Assembly: GCA_020073485.1 (NCBI GenBank)
Contig: JAIQFB010000020.1
Location: 1-64,000 of the forward strand
Origin: Terriglobia bacterium
GTDB taxonomy: Bacteria; Acidobacteriota; Terriglobia; Acidiferrales; UBA7541
DNA length: 64,000 nt
Reading direction: 5' to 3'
Below the pieces are notes generated by a model. That model saw nothing but the letters and a program-made list of their open reading frames with translations, was not told the origin of the DNA and did not search any database. A program made the translations under genes and the position numbers. Positions 28,642 to 36,790 of the stretch are shown here, in pieces (within the stretch, counting starts at the first letter, position 1; the number at the start of each line of letters is the position of its first letter).

Positions 28642-29871
28642 ATGCTTGAATTCGATTCCAGCGCGGAATTCGATCCGGCGCGCGATGCGGAATGCATTGC
28701 CGCGGTTCCCGCGCGGCCCGCGGTGTTCCTGGTTGAGCCGCGCGCGGAACTGGCGGGCGCGCAGCCCTATATGTTGCGCACGGCCAATTTGCGCGAGCGG
28801 CTCAAGCGCCTGCTGGGGCCGCCGGAGCCGTCCTCCAAGCGGCTAAATTTGCGGGAATTTGCGGCGCGCATCCGCTACCGCGTCGCTGCCTCCCCGTTTG
28901 AGTTGAATTTTCTGCACTGGCAGCATGCGCGGCGGATCTGGCCGGGGAATTACCGCGAACGGGCGCGGGTGCGGCCTCCCGCCGTGTTAAAGGTGAGCCT
29001 CACGAATGCTTACCCGCGCTGTTACGCGACGCGGCGGATCGGCGCGAGCGGATTTTATTTCGGGCCGTTCCGGTCGCGGCGCGAGGCCGATGCGTTTGCC
29101 TCGGGATTTCTCGATCTCTTCAAAATCAGGCGCTGCCAGATCAAGATCCGGCGCGATCCGGAGTTTCCCGGGTGCATTTACTCGGAGATGAAGATGTGCC
29201 TGGCGCCGTGTTTCGCGGGGTGCACGAAGCAGGAGTACGATGCGGAAGTCGAGCGTGTGGTCGCATTTCTCGCGTCGAGCGGCGGATCGCTTACGGCGGA
29301 ACTGGAGCGCGAGCGCGAGGCGGCCAGCGAAGCGCTCGATTTCGAGCGCGCCGCGGCGGTTCATCGCCGCATCGAGAAAGCCGCGGAGGCGCTGCGCGGC
29401 CTGCCCGAGGTGGCCCGGAGGCTGGACGACCTCAACGCCGTGATCCTGCAGCGCGCCGTCGAGGAAAATGCGGTGGCCGTGTTCGTCGTTCGGTTAGGGC
29501 GGATCGAAGAGCCGCGCATGCTGCGTTTTTCGGCGCTGGCCAGCGAGCCGCGATCGGTCGAGCAGATTTTGCGCGAGTGGCTCGAGCCGGCCGATCGTGA
29601 AAATCCCATTTCAGCAAAGGCTTCCGCTCCGCAGCAAAGCCTTCGCGAACTCGAGGATCATTTGGGGCTGCTGGCGCGTTGGTTTTACAAAAAACCGCGC
29701 GTGGGCGAGATTTTTTTTCGCGAAGCTACGGCGCGGTCTTCCGCCGCCGGGCCGCAGGACGCTGCGAGTGCGAAGCGCAACAGCGAATGGCCGTACCGCA
29801 GGATTTTGCGGGCGTGTTCGCGATTGCTGGCGCCAGAGGAAGAAGAATCAGCCACAGATGAACACAGATAA
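28642..29871 (+). CDS. UvrC-like protein lacking recognisable nuclease motifs
   Basis: A 409-residue relative of excinuclease subunit UvrC. The start MLEFDSSAEF at 28642 follows a repeat-filled gap; an open upstream stretch is repeat sequence. The central region matches UvrC: 'SLTNAYPRCYATRRIG...GFYFGPFRS' (GPY-type motif) and the 'MKMCLAPCFAGCTKQEYDAE' Cys region. A UVR (UvrB-binding) helix pair is at about 215-250. In the N-terminal GIY-YIG domain the expected GVY and YVGK motifs read AVFLV and MLRTA. The C-terminal RNase H-like domain and HhH are missing. UvrC is usually about 600 residues. It may be a repair accessory or degenerate paralogue. The last residues (SATDEHR) come from a family D repeat. 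Confidence 0.75.
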   Translation: MLEFDSSAEFDPARDAECIAAVPARPAVFLVEPRAELAGAQPYMLRTANLRERLKRLLGPPEPSSKRLNLREFAARIRYRVAASPFELNFLHWQHARRIWPGNYRERARVRPPAVLKVSLTNAYPRCYATRRIGASGFYFGPFRSRREADAFASGFLDLFKIRRCQIKIRRDPEFPGCIYSEMKMCLAPCFAGCTKQEYDAEVERVVAFLASSGGSLTAELEREREAASEALDFERAAAVHRRIEKAAEALRGLPEVARRLDDLNAVILQRAVEENAVAVFVVRLGRIEEPRMLRFSALASEPRSVEQILREWLEPADRENPISAKASAPQQSLRELEDHLGLLARWFYKKPRVGEIFFREATARSSAAGPQDAASAKRNSEWPYRRILRACSRLLAPEEEESATDEHR

Positions 29872-29977
29872 ACACTGATAAAGGCAAAACCTTAAAACGA
29901 AATTCAAAAATCAGTCATGGACGTTTCTTTCGGTTTCTATCGGTTTTATCAGTGTTTATCTGTGTTCATCGGTGGAT
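29849..29977. repeat. Family D inverted repeat overlapping the UvrC-like 3' end
   Basis: The left arm (29849-29882, CCACAGATGAACACAGATAA...) and right arm (29944-29977) are near-perfect inverted copies over about 31 bp with a spacer of about 61 bp. The left arm spans the stop codon of the UvrC-like gene. This is the best preserved pair of the family. Confidence 0.85.
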
Positions 29978-30052
29978 TCCCGGCTCGAATGCCCTTCTCG
30001 TAGTTGCCCGTCAATTCACATATAATCGCGGCTCACGATTCTGCGAGGTGAA

Positions 30053-31162
30053 ATGGCCACGTTTGCGACTTCCGACGGCACCAGGAAATACGCGGCGCGA
30101 TTTGCGGGCAGAGCTGCCGCGGGGCACTTCCGCGAGCAGCAGGGGCTGTGGCTCTCCTCGCTCGGCATTGGCACGTATCTGGGCGAGGCGGACGAGCCCA
30201 CCGATCGGGCGTATACCGATGCCGTGGTGGCCGCGGTGGAAGCGGGCGCGAACGTGATCGATTCGGCGATCAATTACCGGTTTCAGCGCTCGGAGCGGTC
30301 GATCGGTGCGGCGCTGGCGGAACTTGCACGGCGCGGTTACTCGCGGGAAGAACTCCTGCTCTGCACCAAGGGCGGATTCTTGACTCCGGATGGCGACATG
30401 CCGGCCGATGCCAGCGAGTACTTCAATCGCGAGTACGTGGAAACGGGCATCCTGCGCGAAGGCGACGTCGCTGCCGGATGCCATTCGATGGCGCCGCGAT
30501 TCCTGGCCGACCAGCTCGAGCGCAGCCGGCGCAATCTGGGCGTCGAGACTATCGACGTCTATTACCTGCACAACCCGGAAACGCAATTGGGCGAGGTGCC
30601 CAGGGAAATGTTTCACAGCCGGGTTCGCGCGGCGTTTGAATTTCTGGAATCCGCCGTGGCTGCGGCCAAGATTCATTTCTACGGCATGGCCACGTGGAAC
30701 GCGTTTCGCCAGACGGAGAATTCCACGGACTATCTTTCGCTGGCCACCATGGAATCGCTGGCGCGCGACATTGCCGGCGGGTCGCATCACTTCCGATTCG
30801 TGCAGCTGCCGTGCAACCTGGGGATGACCGAGGCGCTCACGCGGCCGAACCAGAAACTCGACACGCGCATCGTGCCGATGGTCGAGGCCGCGAACAAGCT
30901 GGGGATCACGCTGATGGCCAGCGCGTCGATGCTCCAAGGCCAGTTGTCGCGCGGCCTGCCGTCGTTCGTGAAAGCGGCGCTGGGGATGAACACGGACGCG
31001 GAGCGCGCGCTGCAATTCGTGCGCTCGACGCCGGGAATTACCACGGCCCTCGTGGGAATGAGCCGCGCCGAACACGTGGCCGCCAATCTTTCGCTGGCGA
31101 AAGTGGAGCCCGCCTCGCAGGATCAATTTTCGAGATTATTTGAGCGCGGGCGCACCCCGTAA
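30053..31162 (+). CDS. Aldo/keto reductase family protein
   Basis: A 369-residue NAD(P)H-dependent oxidoreductase of the AKR superfamily (TIM barrel). Visible catalytic landmarks are Asp/Tyr in 'NVIDSAINYRFQRSERSIG', Lys in 'LLLCTKGGF' and His in 'YYLHNPET', the usual tetrad. Cofactor-binding segments near the C-terminus are 'MASASMLQGQLS' and 'TTALVGMSRAEHVAANL'. An insertion at about 115-150 ('GDMPADASEYFNREYVET') distinguishes it from simple AKRs and resembles the galactose-dehydrogenase-like or DUF-type AKR branch. Substrate is unknown. It is a single gene with no operon partner. Confidence 0.9.
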   Translation: MATFATSDGTRKYAARFAGRAAAGHFREQQGLWLSSLGIGTYLGEADEPTDRAYTDAVVAAVEAGANVIDSAINYRFQRSERSIGAALAELARRGYSREELLLCTKGGFLTPDGDMPADASEYFNREYVETGILREGDVAAGCHSMAPRFLADQLERSRRNLGVETIDVYYLHNPETQLGEVPREMFHSRVRAAFEFLESAVAAAKIHFYGMATWNAFRQTENSTDYLSLATMESLARDIAGGSHHFRFVQLPCNLGMTEALTRPNQKLDTRIVPMVEAANKLGITLMASASMLQGQLSRGLPSFVKAALGMNTDAERALQFVRSTPGITTALVGMSRAEHVAANLSLAKVEPASQDQFSRLFERGRTP

Positions 31163-31189
31163 GGCGCGCCCGTTCGCTCGTGGTGGTTT

Positions 31190-31765
31190 CTAGGATTGAG
31201 TTTCCTGCATTTCCTCGTTGCTTTGTTTTGCCGCTTTCTTCGCCTCGGCTTTGGCGTCGGCATCAGGTTTCAATGCCTGAATCGCTTTTCCGAGGCTGAC
31301 GGCGTTCGGTCCGGTCATCTTGTTCTGAAGGTCGGAGAACGGAATGCCCAGGTTATTGGAAACGTGCACCGCGGCCATGAACTGGCCGAAATTCTTAAAC
31401 CCGCTTGCATCTGTCTTCAGGGTGGCGAGAGCCGTGGGGCCTGAAAGCCCCAACAAGCCTTCGAGTTTTGTCGAAAGCTGCGTATTGTGATCCAACACAT
31501 CGCTCGGATTCGTGCTGGCAGCCAGAGAGCTACCGTGGGACGTGTTTCCAGAAGCGCCCATCGCGTGGGAAACCGCATTCCCCGCATTCCCATGGGCGCC
31601 AGACATGCTGCCACCCGTATTTCCCATGCCGCCGCCCATATTCCCGACGCCGCCGCCCATGGCACCAGTGCCTCCGGCATGTCCGTGCTGGGCGTACGCG
31701 TTGCCGGCGCCGGCGCAAAAAGCCGGAAGAAGAACAACTAGTGAAACTACTGTCATGCGCTTCAT
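31190..31765 (-). CDS. Secreted Gly/Met/His-rich protein of unknown function
   Basis: A 191-residue exported protein: signal peptide (about 1-26, ending 'GAGNAYAQ'), then a Gly/Met/His/Asn-rich low-complexity segment (about 27-80, repeated GGMGN-like units), then a folded helical domain with 'NTQLSTKLEGLLGLSGPTAL' and 'LGIPFSDLQNKMTGPNAVSL', and a Lys/Ala/Glu-rich tail. The Gly/Met/His segment could bind metal, but no known motif is present. It lies 24 bp downstream of an outer-membrane-type protein gene on the same strand, probably in one operon. The fold is not recognised. Confidence 0.75.
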   Translation of the reverse strand: MKRMTVVSLVVLLPAFCAGAGNAYAQHGHAGGTGAMGGGVGNMGGGMGNTGGSMSGAHGNAGNAVSHAMGASGNTSHGSSLAASTNPSDVLDHNTQLSTKLEGLLGLSGPTALATLKTDASGFKNFGQFMAAVHVSNNLGIPFSDLQNKMTGPNAVSLGKAIQALKPDADAKAEAKKAAKQSNEEMQETQS

Positions 31766-31789
31766 TTGATTCTCCTTCTTACTGATTTC

Positions 31790-32704
31790 TCATCGAGTAG
31801 AAGTCTTGCTATTCCTGGAGAAAAACGAACTGACGTTGAAACCCACGCCAAACGAGACCGTATTCAGAGCGAAATGAACGCTTCGCGTATAACCAACTTC
31901 GAGATCGAGATAGGGTTTGGGAGTAAAGTCGAGCCCTGCCGTATAGCCGTTGTCCCGCAACAGATCCGCTGTGCCAGTGGTCGTATGGCTGACTTCAAAC
32001 ACACGCCCGTGCTGTCCACCTTTTCCCACCGATCCGGCAGTCACAAACCGGCTGAACACCGTTTGCGTCCCGAATGGCAGAACATCATAGGCGGACAAAG
32101 TCAGCGTAAAGGAATGGGACAAATCCAGATCCGCGCCCGCCTCGGAGTGCAACAATGTGCCGAAGGAGGTAAAGGGTCGTTGAAAAAAGCGGGTGTCGAC
32201 GACGGAATTGGCCAGTCCCGCATCCACAAAGGGAGTCACCAAGCCGAAGTCGTGCTCCACGCGATTGTCCCAGTTCACCCCGGCGTGTCCCGTGCTGAAT
32301 CCTTTGGACGAATTACCGGTTGGCGCCGATCCGGTCAACGAAGTTCCGTAGTTCAGCAAGGGATTCTTCCAAACGCCACGCAACGATAGAAAGACGTCAC
32401 CAATTCCTGTGGTTGAAGTTGCGCCCGTCGATGACGGAGTGTGTTCAAAATAAATAGGAATCCCGAACCCTGCGCTGAAGTGATCACTAAAATTATAGGT
32501 TGCGGATGAAGTCAAACTGGTAAAGGTGCCGTCGGAATTCGTGCTCCCTTCAAACGTTTCGTTGAAGGTGAATCCGCGTTCATGTCCAGCGGGAGTTCCT
32601 GTAGCCTGGGCACGGGCGTGTTTAGATCCAGCGAGGATCATCACGATAAATAAGAATATCAAGGGTACGCGGCGCATTTTCAATGGATTGATCGTCATCT
32701 CCAT
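31790..32704 (-). CDS. Predicted outer-membrane beta-barrel protein
   Basis: About 304 residues. The start is uncertain: ATG 32704 is used, with GTG 32734 and ATG 32677 as alternatives and no clear Shine-Dalgarno for any. A signal peptide (about 10-32, ending 'KHARAQ') precedes a region of alternating hydrophobic and polar residues typical of amphipathic beta strands ('FSAGFGIPIYFEH', 'DVFLSLRGVWKNP', 'LDLEVGYTRSVHFALNTVSF'). It resembles transporter or MetA-pathway barrel proteins of unknown role. The Gly/Met/His-rich gene follows 24 bp downstream. Confidence 0.7.
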   Translation of the reverse strand: MEMTINPLKMRRVPLIFLFIVMILAGSKHARAQATGTPAGHERGFTFNETFEGSTNSDGTFTSLTSSATYNFSDHFSAGFGIPIYFEHTPSSTGATSTTGIGDVFLSLRGVWKNPLLNYGTSLTGSAPTGNSSKGFSTGHAGVNWDNRVEHDFGLVTPFVDAGLANSVVDTRFFQRPFTSFGTLLHSEAGADLDLSHSFTLTLSAYDVLPFGTQTVFSRFVTAGSVGKGGQHGRVFEVSHTTTGTADLLRDNGYTAGLDFTPKPYLDLEVGYTRSVHFALNTVSFGVGFNVSSFFSRNSKTSTR

Positions 32705-32989
32705 ATAAATTTTACGGCGATAAATGGGAATCACTTGAGTGAGAGCAACCCAAGTGCCACTCTGTAATTCCCTATTTCTGAGATGGTTAGCTGACTTTGG
32801 GGCGGGGGGAGGAGTGACTGTGACGTTACAAAATGTACCGGCAAAGCCAAAATTTATATAGGCAGGAGATGGCTCTTTGCCGTTTGTTTGCCTTTGAGAA
32901 GTTTCAACCTGAAATGCGCGCGAAAAACAGAATGCAATTCCCCCGATTTGGATTGAATGCCTAATGACCCGAAATAAAGTTCGGTTTAC
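32705..32989. other. Intergenic region, no gene seen
   Basis: This 285-bp space lies between the beta-barrel gene start and the 3' end of the alpha/beta hydrolase gene on the same strand. It is somewhat A/T-rich and must contain the promoter of the barrel operon. No repeat or small gene can be supported. Confidence 0.5.
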
Positions 32990-33694
32990 TTAGGCCATTC
33001 GTGCTCCGGATGCTCCGAGGTTCAGTTGGCGGGCGACCAGCCAATTCGCAATCGCGCTGTCCAACCCCGCAAGATGCCCGGTGAAGAAATGATCCGCGCC
33101 GCGGATGACCGCTACGCTGGTTTGCTGTTTCGATTGCGGCGGGAATTGCTCGACCAGGGCATTTAATTGATGCGGCGGGCCGTACTGGTCGAATTCGCCC
33201 GCGGCCAGCAGCTTTGGCTTGGCGCAGGCATCGAGATAGGAAAACCCGCGGTCGCCCACCAGGTCGCTCACCGGAAGTCCCAGGCCGATCAGGTGCGTCA
33301 CGCGCGCATCGGCGCAACCCACGCGCAGGCCGACCCACGAACCGAAACTGAATCCGGCGACCAGCAGCGGTGCGCCGGGATATGCCCCGGAAAGGAAATC
33401 GAGCGCTGCCGAGACGTCTTCCCGCTCGCCCAGGCCCTTGTCATGCGAGCCTTCGCTTGCTCCCACGCCGCGAAAATTGAACCGCAGGACCGGGAGGCCG
33501 AAGCGGTGCAGGGTCTTAGCCGTCTGGTACACGACTTTATTGTGCATAGTGCCGCCGAACAGCGGGTGCGGGTGGCAGACAATCGCCGCGAGAGGCACGG
33601 TGCCGTTAGGATTTTCGGCGACTGACCAGAGCAGCGATTCCAGGCGCCCGGCCGGGCCAGGCACGAATAGCGAGCGATGAAGAGGTTCCGGCAT
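32990..33694 (-). CDS. Alpha/beta hydrolase
   Basis: A 234-residue serine hydrolase. The start MPEPLHRSLFVPGP at 33694 is chosen because upstream in-frame sequence overlaps a repeat and lacks the family pattern. Motifs are 'VCHPHPLFGGTMHN' after strand 3, the nucleophile elbow GFSFGSW (Ser), an acid in 'AAGEFDQYGPP' and the catalytic His in 'IRGADHFF'. This matches the COG2945-type hydrolases. The substrate is unknown. It is divergent from the bactofilin gene. Confidence 0.88.
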   Translation of the reverse strand: MPEPLHRSLFVPGPAGRLESLLWSVAENPNGTVPLAAIVCHPHPLFGGTMHNKVVYQTAKTLHRFGLPVLRFNFRGVGASEGSHDKGLGEREDVSAALDFLSGAYPGAPLLVAGFSFGSWVGLRVGCADARVTHLIGLGLPVSDLVGDRGFSYLDACAKPKLLAAGEFDQYGPPHQLNALVEQFPPQSKQQTSVAVIRGADHFFTGHLAGLDSAIANWLVARQLNLGASGARMA

Positions 33695-33741
33695 GTGCAC
33701 TTCTATCAAACCACAGACTTGCGCCCGGGGACAAACGCGGG

Positions 33742-33770
33742 GCATAAGCGGCTGAAGCCGTGGCCCACAA
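33742..33770. repeat. Family B palindrome
   Basis: GCATAAGCGGCTGAAGCCGTGGCCCAC contains the GGCTGAAGCC core flanked by partial complementarity. It lies just upstream of the alpha/beta hydrolase gene. Confidence 0.55.
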
Positions 33771-33838
33771 GGACTTGGCGGTTCCCACACCGGGTTGGCC
33801 GCCTGGGCGGGGAGTGCGAAACTAGCAACTAGCGAACA

Positions 33839-33867
33839 AGGCCTTCCTTGCATCCCTGGGAAGGCCT
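33839..33867. terminator. Hairpin between hydrolase and bactofilin genes
   Basis: AGGCCTTCC (33839-33847) pairs with GGAAGGCCT (33859-33867) around an 11-base loop. A CCTTTAA follows on the plus strand. The site lies between divergent genes, so it is more likely a structured leader or operator than a terminator. Confidence 0.4.
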
Positions 33868-33932
33868 CCTTTAAGCTATCGATACACGATGTTTCGGCCA
33901 TTTTTAAAGCAATCGCTACCCAGGAAGGAATT

Positions 33933-34376
33933 ATGCAAATACAAAATAACGCGCAGCGCGGACCGGCGGCACCTTCGAGTGTTCCAGGCTCCAATGTACG
34001 CACCCCCTCTTACCTCGGACCTGCCCTGGAAATTAAGGGAGAAATCTCCGGGGACGAAGACTTACGGCTGGACTGCAAGGTGGAAGGACTGGTTTCCATC
34101 GGCGGCTTCCGGCTCACCGTGGGCCCCAGCGCTCACGTGACGGCCGAGATCGTGGCCCGCGAAGCGGTGATCTCCGGTGAAGTGACCGGGGACGTGCGCG
34201 CGTCCGACCGCATCGAGATCAAGAAGAATGCCTCGGTGGTGGGCGACATCAGCACGGGCAAAATCATGATTGAAGAAGGCGCGTACTTCAAGGGAACCGT
34301 CGAGATCGACAGCAAGGGCCAGCAGATCGGAACGGACCTGAACAGCTTGCTCAGCGGCGCCAAAGCCTCGGACTAA
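33933..34376 (+). CDS. Bactofilin (polymer-forming cytoskeletal protein)
   Basis: A 147-residue bactofilin starting MQIQNNAQRG at 33933 behind AAGGAA. The core (about 38-130) is a run of beta-helix strands with the pattern 'GEISGDEDLRLDCKVEGLVS', 'HVTAEIVAREAVISGEVTGD', 'IEIKKNASVVGDISTGKIMI' and 'EEGAYFKGTVEID'. Bactofilins polymerise without nucleotide and organise cell shape, stalks or envelope enzymes. Length and lack of TM are typical. Two PilZ-type proteins follow on the same strand. Confidence 0.94.
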   Translation: MQIQNNAQRGPAAPSSVPGSNVRTPSYLGPALEIKGEISGDEDLRLDCKVEGLVSIGGFRLTVGPSAHVTAEIVAREAVISGEVTGDVRASDRIEIKKNASVVGDISTGKIMIEEGAYFKGTVEIDSKGQQIGTDLNSLLSGAKASD

Positions 34377-34417
34377 GAGCAATTGACGGGCGGGCCGGCG
34401 TTGCGCGGAAATCGACG

Positions 34418-35026
34418 ATGAAAGCCACGGAACACTGCACCGCGGAGGGTTGCCAGCGAGAGGGCGTTTCGTCCATCGAGGGCAACGCTCTTTGCCGGAC
34501 CCATTTCATCGACGTCTGCTACACCCGCCTGGAACGGTACGACGAACTGCGCAAGGCGCAGAAACTAGGTGTAACGGACGCGGAATCGATGCGTCGCTTC
34601 ATTAACGAGTGCTCGCGGCAAGCGGATGAGATCGAGCAACAGGCCCAGGATCTGGATAATTTGGAGCGCGCCAAGCTGGTGGACATTATTTTGTCGGCCA
34701 GCGAACTGGGGCGCCATCTGCGGCGGAGTCCCCGGAAGGCTGCCGCCATCCCCGTGCACCTGTGCTGCGACCGGCTGGGCGGCGCCTGGGAGGAAGACAG
34801 CAAGACCGTGCTGTTGAGCCGCTATGGCGCGTCGGTGCAATGCAGCCATCCTGCAAAACCCGGCGAATGCATCGAAGTCGTGCGGTTTGACACCGGCCAA
34901 AAAGCGCACGCGCGAGTCGCTTGGCAGCGGCCCGGGGAACGGGACACGGTTCGAATCGGGGTTGAGTTTGTGGACTGCGACAACTTCTGGGGATTGGACT
35001 GGGCCGCGATCGAAGAAACAAGATAG
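34418..35026 (+). CDS. Zinc-finger and PilZ-like domain protein
   Basis: A 202-residue cytoplasmic protein. The N-terminus has a short Cys/His cluster (CTAEGCQREG...LCRTHF, a CxxxxC...CxxH pattern) likely to bind zinc. A helical coiled-coil region (about 40-105) follows, then a C-terminal PilZ-like beta-barrel starting near 'RRSPRKAAAIPVHL' and ending 'DTVRIGVEFVDCDNFWGLDW'. The c-di-GMP signature RxxxR is present in approximate form, so ligand binding is uncertain. It is 41 bp downstream of the bactofilin gene, suggesting a shared transcript. Confidence 0.75.
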   Translation: MKATEHCTAEGCQREGVSSIEGNALCRTHFIDVCYTRLERYDELRKAQKLGVTDAESMRRFINECSRQADEIEQQAQDLDNLERAKLVDIILSASELGRHLRRSPRKAAAIPVHLCCDRLGGAWEEDSKTVLLSRYGASVQCSHPAKPGECIEVVRFDTGQKAHARVAWQRPGERDTVRIGVEFVDCDNFWGLDWAAIEETR

Positions 35027-35160
35027 GCGCCGACGGCGGCGCGATGGTTCCCTCCCGCATGACATCACCAAAAACAGCTTACAATCTCAAATCGTGGCGC
35101 GCGACCCCTCCGGCATAAATTTTGAACTCGCTCAGAGAACTCAGCACCCGGCCCAAACCC

Positions 35161-35577
35161 ATGGTTGCACGGCCTGCTCCGCTTGTTTTCCATTGCGGTT
35201 TTCGAGTGGCGATGCTACGGTGTCTTGGACCTGGGACGCCCTCTTCCGGGAGAGAAAAGTTGCCATCAATCGAACGGCGAGCTTCGCGGCGATTTACGAT
35301 GACGCTGCCGTTGACGATCCGCTCCAGCGGGACCGACAGCGGTGAACGGCAAGGACAAACGCGGGACGTCAGCTTCCGCGGCCTCTACTTTTTGATCGAC
35401 GCCGAAATGCAGCCGGGCGCACCTATCGAATTTATCCTTACCCTTCCGCGCGAAATCACCATGGCCGGCGATGTGCACATCCGCTGCTTTGCCGAGATTA
35501 TCCGCGTCGAGCCGCACAATGGCCGCAAAGGCGTCGCCGCCCGCATCGACCGGTACGAATTCCTGCCTGCTGCTTGA
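35161..35577 (+). CDS. PilZ-domain protein
   Basis: About 138 residues from ATG 35161; other starts are possible, because the frame is open earlier and ATG 35212 is also plausible. The PilZ domain opens with 'ERRASRRFTMTLPLTIR', carrying the RxxxR c-di-GMP motif in good form, and continues with 'TRDVSFRGLYFLID', the D/NxSxxG motif. Both binding motifs are visible, so c-di-GMP binding is likely. It is the second PilZ-type gene after the bactofilin gene. Confidence 0.75.
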   Translation: MVARPAPLVFHCGFRVAMLRCLGPGTPSSGREKLPSIERRASRRFTMTLPLTIRSSGTDSGERQGQTRDVSFRGLYFLIDAEMQPGAPIEFILTLPREITMAGDVHIRCFAEIIRVEPHNGRKGVAARIDRYEFLPAA

Positions 35578-35691
35578 TTCTCCGAAATTTGCCGTGAAGA
35601 TCCGGCTGCGCGAAATTCCGCCGCAGGTCTTGTTCCGCTTATGCCCGGTTTCGCTGTAGAATTATTCGACCCTGCGGAGACGGGAGGAACG

Positions 35692-35919
35692 ATGGACCGC
35701 TACGATGCCAAGTCCGCGCTCGAGGAATTGAAAGAGGACGCGCTGTTGCCGCATCCGGTGCGCATGCGCGACATGATCCTGCGCATGCAATTTAACGCCG
35801 CGGACGCCCTGGAGATGAACCGCGAATTCCAGAGTTACCTGACGCATTACGGCGAAACGCAAAAAATTGCGCTCGAAATTCTGGAAAAGCTCGCGGCAGG
35901 CGTGACCGGACATTCGTAG
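35692..35919 (+). CDS. Small protein of unknown function
   Basis: A 75-residue soluble protein starting MDRYDAKSALEELK at 35692 with a GGGAGGA ribosome-binding site. It is predicted all-helical with 'RMRDMILRMQFNAADALEMN' in the centre. No motif or TM is seen and the family is not recognised. It follows the PilZ gene by 115 bp on the same strand. The Shine-Dalgarno and codon usage argue it is real. Confidence 0.65.
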   Translation: MDRYDAKSALEELKEDALLPHPVRMRDMILRMQFNAADALEMNREFQSYLTHYGETQKIALEILEKLAAGVTGHS

Positions 35920-36058
35920 ACGCTGTAGCCGCAGGCGTTCCGGGGCGCCGCGCTACGGGCCTCCTGGCGCAGGGACCGGCACTGGATCGGATTTCGCGCA
36001 TCGCTCCTCGATACTTGGATTTTGGACGGAAGGATAACGAGCCCGAACGGGCGGCCTC

Positions 36059-36745
36059 ATGCCTCGAGAAACCATCCTGATCGACGCCGACGATACCTTG
36101 TGGGAAAACAATATTTTCTTCGAGCAGACCATCGAGGAATTCCTCACCCTGCTCGAGCCGCTCGGCTTTAAGCGCGAATACGCCCGCCACATCCTGAACG
36201 AAACCGAGCGCCGCAACATCCGGCAGCACGGCTACGGCGTGCGCAGCTTCGGCCGGTCGCTCGAGGAAACCTACATGAAGCTGGCCGGGCATCAGGCCAA
36301 CCGCGAGACGGTGGAAGGAATCCACAACCGCGTGGACGATCTCGAAAAAGTTCCTCCGAACGTGCTGGACGGCGTGGTGGAGACCCTGGATTATCTTTCC
36401 GAGCGGCACCGCCTGATTTTGTTCACCAAGGGCGAGGCGGCCGAGCAAGCGGCCAAGGTCGAGCGCTCCGGATTGCAAATTCATTTTGATGCCATCGAGA
36501 TTGTTCCTGAAAAAGACGTGGCCACTTACCGCATGCTGGTGAACCGGCACCACGTGGTGAAATCGCGCGGATGGATGGTGGGCAACAGCCCGCGCAGCGA
36601 TATCAATCCGGCGCTGGAAGCGGGGCTCAATGCTGTGTTCATTCCTCATTCGGCAACGTGGGATCTGGAGCATGAGGAAGTGCGCAGTGGGGCGGGGCGG
36701 CTGCTGATTGTGCGGCAGTTCAGCGATCTGCGGGAGCATTTTTAG
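36059..36745 (+). CDS. HAD-superfamily hydrolase
   Basis: A 228-residue phosphatase-like protein. All four HAD motifs can be followed: motif I LIDADDTLW (DxDxT) at the N-terminus, motif II ILFTKGE (Thr), motif III Lys in 'IVPEKDVATY', and motif IV 'WMVGNSPRSDINPALEAG'. An alpha-helical cap lies between motifs I and II (about 20-105), as in subfamily I. Substrate is unknown; many such enzymes dephosphorylate small metabolites. It converges on the TonB-family gene. Confidence 0.92.
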   Translation: MPRETILIDADDTLWENNIFFEQTIEEFLTLLEPLGFKREYARHILNETERRNIRQHGYGVRSFGRSLEETYMKLAGHQANRETVEGIHNRVDDLEKVPPNVLDGVVETLDYLSERHRLILFTKGEAAEQAAKVERSGLQIHFDAIEIVPEKDVATYRMLVNRHHVVKSRGWMVGNSPRSDINPALEAGLNAVFIPHSATWDLEHEEVRSGAGRLLIVRQFSDLREHF

Positions 36746-36760
36746 AGGGTGGGGATTTTC

Positions 36761-36790
36761 AGTAGCACAGCCACTCCTGGCTGTGCTGCT
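36761..36790. terminator. Family B-type perfect hairpin between convergent genes
   Basis: AGTAGCACAGCCA (36761-36773) pairs with TGGCTGTGCTGCT (36778-36790) around CTCC, matching at 12 of 13 positions. The stop codon of the minus-strand TonB-family gene lies at its edge. Position between convergent stops suggests a bidirectional terminator, although T-tracts are weak. Confidence 0.6.
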
